Positions 27,556 to 35,555 of a stretch of DNA of 38,886 bases are shown here, one piece after another. This stretch comes from Microbulbifer okhotskensis (GTDB taxonomy: Bacteria > Pseudomonadota > Gammaproteobacteria > Pseudomonadales > Cellvibrionaceae). Positions within the stretch are counted from its first letter, which is position 1. Each line of letters begins with the position of its first letter. Below the pieces are notes generated by a model. That model did no database searches, was not told the DNA's origin, and was given only the letters and a program-made list of their open reading frames with translations. The stretch lies in contig NZ_JALBWM010000038.1 in the NCBI RefSeq assembly GCF_023895975.1, forward strand, positions 1 through 38,886. The letters are read 5' to 3'. The translations under genes were made by a program, and so were the position numbers.

Positions 27556-28354
27556 GATCACCCTGATGCCAATCAGCGATCAGCTGCCCATCAATCAGGT
27601 GCAAGCAACGGTCCAGTGCCGCTGCCAGGTCGGGGTCGTGGGTAACAATAACGAAACTGATCCCCATCTCCTGGTTGAGCCGATTCATCAATTTGTGAAT
27701 TTCTGCAGCAGTCGCTCGATCAAGGTTACCGGTGGGCTCATCCATCAATACACAGGCAGGCCGGGTAACCAGAGCCCTGGCAATCGCCACCCTTTGTCGC
27801 TCACCACCGGAGAGTTGTGAAGGCTTGTGCTCCATACGCTCACCCAACCCAACGGCCTTCAGTATCGTCTCTGCTTCACTGCGCGCTTCTGCCACCGGGC
27901 GCCTGCCAATCAGCAGCGGCATGGCAACATTTTCCAGGGCACTAAATTCATTTAGTAGATGGTGAAACTGATAGACAAAACCGAGATTACTGTTGCGCAG
28001 CCAACCCCGCTCATTAGCATTTAATTCAGCAAGATTCCGCCCCGCCACGCGGACTTCGCCGGAACTCGGCGTATCAAGGCCACCCAGCAAGTTGAGCAAT
28101 GTCGACTTGCCGGAACCTGAGGCACCCACGATGGCCAATTTCTCGCCTCGTTTGACCTCCAATTCTACGCCACTCAGCACTTCCAGGTCCCTGCCTCCCT
28201 GGCGATAGCACTTGCGCAATTGGCGGCATGCCAAAACAGCATCCTCTCCAACCTGTGCGGGTTGCGCCTGTTCAGTATCTATTTCCACTCGACTGTTCAT
28301 CAAACTGTTCGCCGTTTCTCGCCCTGTATAAATTGCACTCGATAAAGCTTCCAA
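27548..28354 (-). CDS. lolD: Lipoprotein-releasing ABC ATPase LolD
   Basis: A cytoplasmic ATPase that drives LolCDE. All ABC motifs are intact: Walker [11 protein letters not shown]-loop [18 protein letters not shown] (typical of LolD), signature [15 protein letters not shown], Walker [14 protein letters not shown] and the switch His in VIVTHD. The open frame from a TTG at 28354 gives 268 residues, about 35 more than usual LolD, because of a Ser/Glu/Gln-rich N-terminus; that TTG has CAGGTG just upstream. An ATG at 28300 would give a 250-residue form but has no clear ribosome binding site, so the start is uncertain. It lies between lolC (20-base gap) and lolE (8-base overlap). Confidence 0.94.
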   Translation of the reverse strand: MEALSSAIYTGRETANSLMNSRVEIDTEQAQPAQVGEDAVLACRQLRKCYRQGGRDLEVLSGVELEVKRGEKLAIVGASGSGKSTLLNLLGGLDTPSSGEVRVAGRNLAELNANERGWLRNSNLGFVYQFHHLLNEFSALENVAMPLLIGRRPVAEARSEAETILKAVGLGERMEHKPSQLSGGERQRVAIARALVTRPACVLMDEPTGNLDRATAAEIHKLMNRLNQEMGISFVIVTHDPDLAAALDRCLHLIDGQLIADWHQGDHV

Positions 28355-28374
28355 GCACCTGATTTATAGATAAA

Positions 28375-29616
28375 TTATTCGTAACGCAACGCTTCCGCTG
28401 GTTCGATTTGTGCCGCCCGCCAAGCCGGAAACAGTGTCGCCAACAGGCTCATACATATCGCTGCAGAAAGAACTACAACCGCATCCCCTACTCTAAATTC
28501 AGAAGGCAAGTAACTGACAAAAAAGACACGCGGATCAAATATCTTTGCGCCAACCACCGTTTCAACCCAATTCACCATCTCTGTCAAATTGAGTGCAATC
28601 AGGATACCCAGTGCAGCCCCAACGAAAGCGCCAATGATTCCTATAGCACTGCCCTGAATCACAAATACCGCCATAATCTGGCGTGAGGTCATCCCCAATG
28701 TTCTCAGCACGGCAATATCAGAGCGCTTGTCGGCAACCATCAAAACCAGGGCCGAAACAATATTGAAAGCAGCGACGGCAACAATGATCATTAACATCAG
28801 GGTAACCACCGTTTTTTCCATTTTCACCGCCTGGAAAAGACTCCCCTGGGAGTCCCCCCAGTCTTCTCCCTGAAAGCCCTGCCCCAGTTCCTGCGCGTAA
28901 ACGGACACACGGCCCAGAGCATTGTCCATATCATCAAAACGCAGCTGTAGCCCCTGCACCTTCCCAGACATCCGGGTAAGACGTGCGGCATCTTCAATAT
29001 TGATCAGGGCCACATTTTGATCCACCTGCGCGCCCACAGAAAAAATACCGGCGACGGTAAAACGTTTGGTTCTCGGAAAAATGCCCGCCGGCGTGACACT
29101 CACTTCTGGCAAAGTCAGAATAACGGAATCGCCGGGAATAGCACTGAGCTGGTGGGCAAGGATACGCCCAAGTACCACCTTGTAACTACGAGGCTGCAGC
29201 TCATCCAGGCTGCCCATCACCATATGTTCGCCAACTGTCGACACTTTGCGCAACGCCTGCGGCTCCACGCCCTGAAATTCAGCACCGTGGCTACTGCCAT
29301 TGGCGCTTAAAAGAGCATAACCGTTGACAAAGGGGCTACTAGCGACAACATGAGGCTGAGCCTCCAGCTGTCCAGCAGCACCCTGCCACTCTGTCAGGCC
29401 TCCTTTACGCTCCACAAATCCATGGGGAACAATGCTTAATATTCGAGTTTTTAGCTCACGATCGAAGCCATTCATTACAGAAGTAACAACGATCAAGGCA
29501 AGAACACCAAGGGCCATTCCCAGGAGGGAGAAGCCGTTGATAAAGGATATGAACTGCTGTCGGCGGCGAGCTGCCACATATCGCAGACCAATAAAAAGGG
29601 GGACAGGTTTTAACAT
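28375..29616 (-). CDS. lolC: Lipoprotein-releasing ABC permease LolC
   Basis: A 413-residue partner of LolE with the same layout: a first helix, [20 protein letters not shown], a periplasmic domain (about residues 50-260), three closing helices and the end LFPAWRAAQIEPAEALRYE. The periplasmic part has SVTPAGIFPRTKRFTVAGIF, which matches the LolC Hook region that binds LolA, so this gene is LolC and the third is LolE. About a third of the residues appear shared between the two, as expected of an old duplication. The ATG at 29616 lacks an obvious Shine-Dalgarno. The hydrolase gene upstream is on the same strand 51 bases away and might share the promoter. Confidence 0.9.
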   Translation of the reverse strand: MLKPVPLFIGLRYVAARRRQQFISFINGFSLLGMALGVLALIVVTSVMNGFDRELKTRILSIVPHGFVERKGGLTEWQGAAGQLEAQPHVVASSPFVNGYALLSANGSSHGAEFQGVEPQALRKVSTVGEHMVMGSLDELQPRSYKVVLGRILAHQLSAIPGDSVILTLPEVSVTPAGIFPRTKRFTVAGIFSVGAQVDQNVALINIEDAARLTRMSGKVQGLQLRFDDMDNALGRVSVYAQELGQGFQGEDWGDSQGSLFQAVKMEKTVVTLMLMIIVAVAAFNIVSALVLMVADKRSDIAVLRTLGMTSRQIMAVFVIQGSAIGIIGAFVGAALGILIALNLTEMVNWVETVVGAKIFDPRVFFVSYLPSEFRVGDAVVVLSAAICMSLLATLFPAWRAAQIEPAEALRYE

Positions 29617-29667
29617 AGAGTCGATTTAAACGGAAAAACGCCAAGAAATCCAAGGGTTTAGCCAAGT

Positions 29668-31302
29668 TTACCGAACGTTGTAAGTCTTCAGCTTCGCTTC
29701 CAGGCGCTCCAGCGCCTCTCCGCTCCAGTTTTCTGGCTCAGTGAGCGCCAGCCAAGCCTCAGTGTAACCCTTCGGCGTATAGCGATGGCCAAACGATAGC
29801 GGAGCGATCCCCACATTTAAATCGGCAAACAGCTGTAAACCTGTAACGATGGGATACCACTTAAGATCTGGTGACACATCCGGGCCTCGCGGTGTATCCA
29901 ACCAGCCAGGCTTTTGTACCACCCAGCGAATGTCAAAAAATACTATTGGGTCACTGGCATGCTGCAAATAGGCAATTCTAAACCGTCCCCAGGGCTCCTG
30001 CCCGATATAGCCACCATACTGATTGCCAAATCTAACTACAGACCCGCCTTTAAACTGGGGCAACCAGGCCGGGGTGCCCGGATCACGATTGTTAGTGATC
30101 CTAGCCCATAGACCAGTGCCAAATGGCGGCCCCGCCCACAGAGCGCCACCTATCGGATCGTCAATAATGTCATAAAAGTCAAAGGAATTCTCCGACAACT
30201 GAGCACCGAGACTAAGACCGAAGAGATAGAAGCGCGGGCGACCATCGGCGGGAAGGGTCACCCAGTAGTCATAGATCACTTTAAACAGCGCCCGAGCTGA
30301 CTCAAGTCCATAAGTGTCATCGGCCCAAAGCGCAACCGGACTCGGTAGGAAAGAGTATTGTCCTGCGACAATGGCGGTATTTCCTCGATAGAGGAACTCC
30401 AGTGAATTCACTGCGCCCGGATCCAACCAACCCGCCCCTGTTGGCGTAGCCAGAAGAAGTATCTCTCTCTCAAATGCTCCCGTTCGCTTAAGCTCCTCCA
30501 GCGCCAGCTCCGCACGCTTGATCGGTGTTGAGGCAGACTGAAGGCCCACAAACACCCGGATAGGTTCAATGCCCGAGCCCGCAACCTCACGGATGTCGGC
30601 CGCTGTCGGCCCCAATACCAGGAAACGACGCCCAAAGTGACCGAGATCAATCCAACTAACTTCAGATTTTACGCCACCACTTTTGGTCACCTTCGTCGGC
30701 GGCGTCAATCCTTCCGATGTAACACTATCAAATCCTTCATAGACCACCTCAATGATGTGAAGTCCGGTTTTTAGCAATACACCATTGAAAACCGCCCAGT
30801 AGAGCAATATCGCCGCGCTGGCACCAATCAGAACCGCTACCCGCTCCGGCACATGCTGCTCAACCCTTCGCGCCACTAGGTGCATGATGCGCTGAAACCC
30901 TTTACCCAGGGCCCACAACAGTAGAAACCCAAGTAACGCTGTCAAGCCAACACTGAGTGCCCCTATCGAGGTCACCGCCTCCATACCCATTAAAGCGCGA
31001 ATGGAATTTTGCCACTGCACCCCACGCCACAGAAAAGCAACAATAAGCACCACACAAAAGATCAATACACTCCGATCAAATAGACGGCGCTGCCAGGGAG
31101 TGGTCCGGAGACAAGGTATTTCCAAATAACGCCATAACCAACACAGGAATACACCCAGGACATAACCCACGGTAAATGCCATTGCAGCCAGGATACCTTG
31201 CATAAAGTTACTGCGAGGTATTAGAGAAGGGGTCAGGGAAAGAGCAAAAAAGATGGAGCCAATCAGCAGACCAAGGATTGAAAAAGTTTTAACCAGCTGC
31301 AT
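29668..31302 (-). CDS. Membrane-anchored alpha/beta-hydrolase (Abhydrolase_9 type)
   Basis: A 544-residue protein with an N-terminal membrane part of about five helices (residues 5-180), starting with the motif SLTPSLIPRSNFMQGILAAM typical of the Abhydrolase_9 N-terminal domain, then an alpha/beta-hydrolase domain (about 220-540). The nucleophile elbow is FGLSLGAQLSE with Ser364; Asp in ASDPIVFFD and His in LSFGHRYTP may complete the triad. Family members are uncharacterised lipase- or esterase-like proteins whose catalytic part faces the membrane surface. Start 31302 (MQLVKTFSILG) opens directly into the first helix; the ribosome binding site is weak. It precedes lolC on the same strand, but nothing shows a shared function. 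Confidence 0.85.
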   Translation of the reverse strand: MQLVKTFSILGLLIGSIFFALSLTPSLIPRSNFMQGILAAMAFTVGYVLGVFLCWLWRYLEIPCLRTTPWQRRLFDRSVLIFCVVLIVAFLWRGVQWQNSIRALMGMEAVTSIGALSVGLTALLGFLLLWALGKGFQRIMHLVARRVEQHVPERVAVLIGASAAILLYWAVFNGVLLKTGLHIIEVVYEGFDSVTSEGLTPPTKVTKSGGVKSEVSWIDLGHFGRRFLVLGPTAADIREVAGSGIEPIRVFVGLQSASTPIKRAELALEELKRTGAFEREILLLATPTGAGWLDPGAVNSLEFLYRGNTAIVAGQYSFLPSPVALWADDTYGLESARALFKVIYDYWVTLPADGRPRFYLFGLSLGAQLSENSFDFYDIIDDPIGGALWAGPPFGTGLWARITNNRDPGTPAWLPQFKGGSVVRFGNQYGGYIGQEPWGRFRIAYLQHASDPIVFFDIRWVVQKPGWLDTPRGPDVSPDLKWYPIVTGLQLFADLNVGIAPLSFGHRYTPKGYTEAWLALTEPENWSGEALERLEAKLKTYNVR

Positions 31303-31587
31303 CCGGGCCCGCTCGATATACCAAGCATGAATAAAAGCCTAGCACAGGCCCCAGCCACTTATTAGCGGCCCAGCACCCTCCCACAATGCCTCCACCTGAC
31401 TCTATATTGGCGACGAGGAAAAGGTCGCTGTACTGCCACCAGATTCCACACGGGCGGCGCAGAATAATAGTAGCTGGCACACTTATCCCCATATAAGGCG
31501 CGAAAAACGTGAAGAAGAACAAGTGCGATGGCGTAAATTCTGTTTTAATGGGACAGCTAAGAGAACATCAAAAACGGAGAACAAAAA

Positions 31588-31884
31588 ATGTTCAGCAGAC
31601 TCCGCAGCGGATTGACTTATCTCGCTGGCTCAATGGCAATACTTCTTGCGCTTGGCGCCCAGGCGACCACGATTGAAGTACCGGCAAGCAGCCCGGGGGG
31701 AGAGCTCACCATTGAAGAAGTCCGTGGGCTTAAGAAAGATGATGTCACCTCGCGCCTGGGAGACCCCCTTGGTATTCATGGCCCCATAGGCGAGCCCGCA
31801 ATTACGCGCTGGGAATATAGCGGTTTCTTCGTGTATTTCGAACAAGATACTGTTCTACACACCGTGAAAAAGCCCCGCGGCTAA
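31588..31884 (+). CDS. Small exported protein with BamE/SmpA-like fold
   Basis: A 98-residue protein with a signal peptide (SGLTYLAGSMAILLALGA, cleavage after AQA) and a mature part of about 70 residues. LTIEEVRGLKKDDVTSRLGD, then WEYSGFFVYFEQDTVLHTV, follow the BamE/SmpA pattern: a helix with G-x-x-x-x-x-V, then LGxP, WxY and a final beta strand. Unlike BamE it has no lipobox cysteine, so it should be soluble in the periplasm. The role is unknown. GGAG lies nine bases before the ATG. The downstream spacer has a 7-bp inverted repeat (31911-31917 with 31931-31937) lacking a T-run. Confidence 0.75.
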   Translation: MFSRLRSGLTYLAGSMAILLALGAQATTIEVPASSPGGELTIEEVRGLKKDDVTSRLGDPLGIHGPIGEPAITRWEYSGFFVYFEQDTVLHTVKKPRG

Positions 31885-32052
31885 ACACAACGCTTAGTAA
31901 CCTCACGCTTAGGCTGGGCCTCTCGCGAAACCAGCCTACCCCTCCACCCGATGGGGCACACCCCGTCACAACCTCTCGCTTTTTCCCACCTCTTCAGTAA
32001 AAATCTGCGCCCTCAGCAAGCACAATTGCGCTACCAGTGACAGATAGGCACC

Positions 32053-33213
32053 ATGCCAGAATACCATTATCAAGAACGACAAGTCCCTCAAGACGAAACC
32101 AGTGAGTTTCGAATTGGTGAAGGAAAAATCAGCGGTTATGCCTCAGTACTCCTGGGCGGTCTGAGTTTACTCGCGGTTCTCGCCTATCTATTTCCCGCCT
32201 ACTTGACCACCACTGAACTGCGCCAGCTTTACGATGCGGAGTACCTCCAAAAAATACTGAAGTACGGTATGTACTTTTCACTTTTTTTTGGCGTTGTGAC
32301 TTTCTACCTGAAGAAATTTCGACGGATGGGATTTTTGGGAGTGATGCTCACCGGCATCGCTTTTCTGTTGGGCGGATACAGCATCCCTGTCGGACCCGTA
32401 GAAGCGAAGCGCTTATCTCTGGGTGTCGACTGGCTGATTCTGGCCTTCCTCGGTTCTGTAGCCATTTTTGTCACCCTGGAAAAGCTGATCCCCAAATACA
32501 AAAACCAAGTTATCCTGCGTAAAGAATGGGGACTGGACCTCTTCTATTTTTGCTTTAATCATTTGGCTATTTCGGCCATTTTGATTTATGCCAACTACCA
32601 TGTCACACATTTTGATTGGGCGATTAGCGAGACAGTACAAGCCTCTATTCGCAGCATACCGACCCTATTACAATTTGCCTTGATTATTATCTGTGCAGAT
32701 TTTGTCCTTTACTGGGAACACCGCCTGTACCATGAAATAAAATTTCTATGGCCCATTCACGCCGTGCATCACTCAGTGGAAACCATGGACTGGCTCGCAG
32801 GCTCAAGAGGACACTTCATCCAGACTTTCTCAGAGCGCGCGATGGTTATGGTCCCTCTTTATTTGCTGGGCGTGGGCGAAGCCGCTCTAAACCTCTATGT
32901 AGCATTCGCCGCCTTGCAAGCTGTGCTAATTCACTGCAATACCAAGCTACCTTTCGGGCCACTCAAGTATATTTTCGTAACACCCCGATTTCATCACTGG
33001 CATCACAGCTCTGAAAAACCCGCCATTGATACCAATTATTCTGCGCATCTCTTACTATTCGATTGGCTGTTTGGCACCCTGCACTTCCCCAAAGATCACT
33101 GGCCCGCAACCTACGGGACGACTCGTAAACTCCCGCAAACCTACTTGGGACAAACGCTCTACCCCATTACGGTATTTAGACGGCAGCAAGAACCTGAGAA
33201 GCGGGAGCCTTAG
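32053..33213 (+). CDS. Fatty acid hydroxylase/sterol desaturase family membrane enzyme
   Basis: A 386-residue integral membrane di-iron oxygenase. The histidine clusters that bind iron are complete: HRLYH (223-227), HAVHH (236-240) and HHWHH (314-318), with further His in RGHFIQ and in YSAHLLLFD. Membrane segments lie at about residues 28-50, 70-85, 92-112, 125-141, 160-185, 200-220 and 263-295. The family introduces hydroxyl groups or double bonds into fatty acyl chains, sterols or carotenoids; the substrate is unknown here. The N-terminal 120 residues form an additional hydrophobic region not needed for the core. GATAGG precedes the ATG. The transpeptidase remnant follows about 95 bases on. 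Confidence 0.88.
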   Translation: MPEYHYQERQVPQDETSEFRIGEGKISGYASVLLGGLSLLAVLAYLFPAYLTTTELRQLYDAEYLQKILKYGMYFSLFFGVVTFYLKKFRRMGFLGVMLTGIAFLLGGYSIPVGPVEAKRLSLGVDWLILAFLGSVAIFVTLEKLIPKYKNQVILRKEWGLDLFYFCFNHLAISAILIYANYHVTHFDWAISETVQASIRSIPTLLQFALIIICADFVLYWEHRLYHEIKFLWPIHAVHHSVETMDWLAGSRGHFIQTFSERAMVMVPLYLLGVGEAALNLYVAFAALQAVLIHCNTKLPFGPLKYIFVTPRFHHWHHSSEKPAIDTNYSAHLLLFDWLFGTLHFPKDHWPATYGTTRKLPQTYLGQTLYPITVFRRQQEPEKREP

Positions 33214-33541
33214 CGGGCGCTTGAGAGTGCATTTCCAACAAACGATTAAAACTTGCGGAAGCGGTGAGCCCTCAACATATTCTATCCGGTCAATGGAGAT
33301 TCCCGACTGTGCGCTATATAGCCACCGCACTATTTATGCTTTCGAGCTTCGCATACGCTGACGCCACCCTGGTGCAAGTGATCAAGTCAGAAAATCAGAT
33401 GCAATTGCTGGACGGAAATACCATTATAAAAAGCTATCACGTGGCTTTTGGAGGGCAGCCCAAGGGGCACAAGCAGCAGGAGGGCGATGAAAAGACCCCT
33501 GAAGGGCACTACACCCTGGACTACAAAAAAGAAGACTCATC

Positions 33542-33548
33542 CTTTTAT
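33542..33548. repeat. Target-site duplication, left copy
   Basis: CTTTTAT directly before the MITE; the same seven bases stand directly after it at 33712-33718. Confidence 0.85.
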
Positions 33549-33711
33549 CAATACTCCGGACAGCTTTAGCCCAGTAATTTTGGGGGCTGCAGCTCAAGAA
33601 GGTAGCTATTGGCAACTCAAGGCTACCTTAGACTTGCGATAAAATAGCCCTTCGAGGCTCAAGCCTTATAGATTCAGGGGCCCTAGCCCTCTAAAACTGT
33701 CCGAAGTATTG
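33549..33711. mobile_element. MITE of 163 bp inside an L,D-transpeptidase gene
   Basis: A short non-coding element with 21-base terminal inverted repeats, left 33549-33569 (CAATACTCCGGACAGCTTTA...) and right 33691-33711, whose complement differs at only two positions. It is flanked by a direct repeat CTTTTAT. Inside is an 8-bp inverted repeat, AAGGTAGC (33599-33606) and GCTACCTT (33622-33629). There is no room for a transposase, so it must be moved in trans by a full-size element elsewhere with like ends. The family of the parent transposase cannot be told from the repeats alone. Confidence 0.9.
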
Positions 33712-33718
33712 CTTTTAT
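33712..33718. repeat. Target-site duplication, right copy
   Basis: CTTTTAT directly after the right inverted repeat; matches 33542-33548. Confidence 0.85.
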
Positions 33719-34097
33719 AGAGCCATGCATATTTCCTACCCCAATGCGCAAGACCGGGCACAGGCTGAAGCTCGAGGCGTCTCAGCTGGCGGACTTATCA
33801 TGGTGCACGGCCAACGCAACCGGCTCGGCTGGCTCGCACCACTCACCCAGCATTTCAACTGGACTGATGGCTGTATTGCCCTGAGTAACGACCAGATGGA
33901 TGAGTTTATGTCGCTTGTTCAAACCGGTACCCCCATTGAAATTCGCCGGTGACAACAAGGTGCATATCACCAAGGGGCTGGATTTCCCCTCTGCAACACG
34001 TCAATATGCCCGCCGTAACTTTACCTTGGTGGAATGGCCAACTTTTAGGCAAGCTGGCAGAACACCACCTTCAGGACTAGCGAGAAAGCGATAGAAA

Positions 34098-35504
34098 ATG
34101 ACAGTAAAAGTCGAATCCGTAGATAGCCTATTAAAGTCCACCGGCCGCGAGGGCGAAGAAGTTCGCGTGCAGGGCTGGATCAGAACCCGTCGTGATTCCA
34201 AAGCCGGCCTCTCCTTCCTGGCTGTACATGACGGCAGCTGTTTTGATCCGATCCAGGTGGTGGCAGAAAATAATCTGCACAATTACCAGTCTGAGGTACA
34301 GCGCCTAACTACCGGCTGCGCAGTGGACATTATCGGCACCGTGAAGCCTTCCGAGGGCAAGGGCCAGTCTATCGAACTATTAGCCTCTCAGGTAGAAGTG
34401 GTTGGATGGGTGGAAGATCCGGATACCTACCCCATGTCCCCCAAGCGCCACACCATGGAGCACTTGCGTGAGCACGCTCACCTGCGCCCACGCACCAATG
34501 TCAGCGGTGCCGTGGCCCGTGTACGCAACTGCATCGCCCAGGCAATCCATCGCTTTTATCACGAGAACGGTTTCCTCTACGTGCACACCCCAATTCTCAC
34601 CGCCTCCGATTGCGAGGGCGCCGGTGAGATGTTCCGTGTGAGCACCCTCGACATGGAAAACCTGCCGCGCAATGAGCAAGGTGCGATTGACTACAGCAAG
34701 GATTTCTTCGGTGAGGAGAGCTATCTCACGGTATCCGGCCAGCTGAATGTTGAGAGCTACTGCCTAGCCATGTCCAAGGTATATACCTTTGGTCCCACTT
34801 TCCGCGCGGAAAATTCCAACACCACTCGCCACTTGTCTGAGTTCTGGATGGTGGAACCAGAAGTAGCCTTTGCCGACCTGGCAGATGTCGCCGATCTGTC
34901 CGAGCAAATGCTGAAGTACATCTCCAAGGCGGTACTCGACGAGCGCGCCGATGATATGGCCTTCTTCGCTCAACGTATCGACAAGGAGGCTATCAGCCGC
35001 CTGGAGAACATCGTTAATAATGATTTCGCCCGCATCAACTATTCTGACGCGATCGAAATCCTGGAAAAATGCAAAGAGAAATTTGAATTCCCTGTCTCCT
35101 GGGGCATCGACCTGGCCTCAGAACACGAGCGCTACCTGGCCGAGAAGCACTTCAAGAAGCCGGTAATCGTGATGAACTATCCCAAGGACATCAAAGCGTT
35201 CTACATGCGCATGAATGACGACGGCAAAACTGTGGCAGCCATGGATGTACTGGCACCCGGTATTGGCGAAATTATCGGTGGCGCCCAGCGTGAAGAACGC
35301 CTGGAACGACTCGACGAGCGCATGGATGAAATGGAAGTGCCTAAGGAGCACCTGGGCTGGTACCGCGACCTCCGCCGATACGGCACAGTGCCCCATGCAG
35401 GCTTTGGCCTGGGCTTTGACCGTATCGTGTCCTACGTGACCGGTATGGGCAACATCCGCGACGTGATCCCCTTCCCGCGCACACCAAAGAACATTTCGTT
35501 CTAA
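34098..35504 (+). CDS. asnS: Asparaginyl-tRNA synthetase
   Basis: A 468-residue class II aminoacyl-tRNA synthetase that charges tRNA-Asn with asparagine. The N-terminal OB-fold anticodon-binding domain (about residues 15-105) includes [20 protein letters not shown]. The catalytic domain has motif 2, [20 protein letters not shown], and motif 3, [20 protein letters not shown], and ends in the family-typical [14 protein letters not shown]. Asn synthetase is favoured over Asp synthetase because there is no GAD insert, the length is 468, and the N-terminal and motif 2 sequences match AsnS. ATG at 34098 follows a weak site (GAAAGCGATAGAAA). A strong terminator ends it six bases after the stop. Confidence 0.97.
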   Translation: MTVKVESVDSLLKSTGREGEEVRVQGWIRTRRDSKAGLSFLAVHDGSCFDPIQVVAENNLHNYQSEVQRLTTGCAVDIIGTVKPSEGKGQSIELLASQVEVVGWVEDPDTYPMSPKRHTMEHLREHAHLRPRTNVSGAVARVRNCIAQAIHRFYHENGFLYVHTPILTASDCEGAGEMFRVSTLDMENLPRNEQGAIDYSKDFFGEESYLTVSGQLNVESYCLAMSKVYTFGPTFRAENSNTTRHLSEFWMVEPEVAFADLADVADLSEQMLKYISKAVLDERADDMAFFAQRIDKEAISRLENIVNNDFARINYSDAIEILEKCKEKFEFPVSWGIDLASEHERYLAEKHFKKPVIVMNYPKDIKAFYMRMNDDGKTVAAMDVLAPGIGEIIGGAQREERLERLDERMDEMEVPKEHLGWYRDLRRYGTVPHAGFGLGFDRIVSYVTGMGNIRDVIPFPRTPKNISF

Positions 35505-35509
35505 CTGAC

Positions 35510-35535
35510 AAAAGCCCCGCTTAACGGGGCTTTTT
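35510..35535 (+). terminator. Rho-independent terminator of asnS
   Basis: AAAAGCCCCG and CGGGGCTTTT pair around CTTAA, followed by TTCTTTT. Because of the flanking A-run it could also stop transcription of the converging GMC gene from the other strand. Confidence 0.92.
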
Positions 35536-35555
35536 CTTTTCCAACTGAAAATTGA

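Larger units (their letters stand above)
33309..33952 (+). pseudogene. L,D-transpeptidase (YkuD/YafK-like), broken by a MITE
   Basis: The gene starts with a signal peptide (GTG 33309, MRYIATALFMLSSFAYA; an upstream GTG at 33264 is possible) and reads through GDEKTPEGHYTLDYKKEDSS FY to position 33548. There a 163-bp element interrupts it, adding an in-frame TAG. The C-terminal half resumes at 33719 as RAMHISYPNAQDR, with HGQRNRLGW and the active-site motif TDGCIALSN. Removing the element and one 7-base target copy joins TTT TAT to AGA GCC ATG in frame, giving a normal protein of about 157 residues. Such enzymes form L,D-crosslinks in peptidoglycan or attach lipoproteins to it. Both halves look well kept with no other stops, so the insertion is probably recent. 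The downstream half alone (ATG 33725) lacks a signal peptide. Confidence 0.92.

Noticed and set aside
31911..31937. 7-bp inverted repeat after the BamE-like gene as a terminator
   Set aside because: Short stem, 13-base loop and no T-run; mentioned with the gene but not called.
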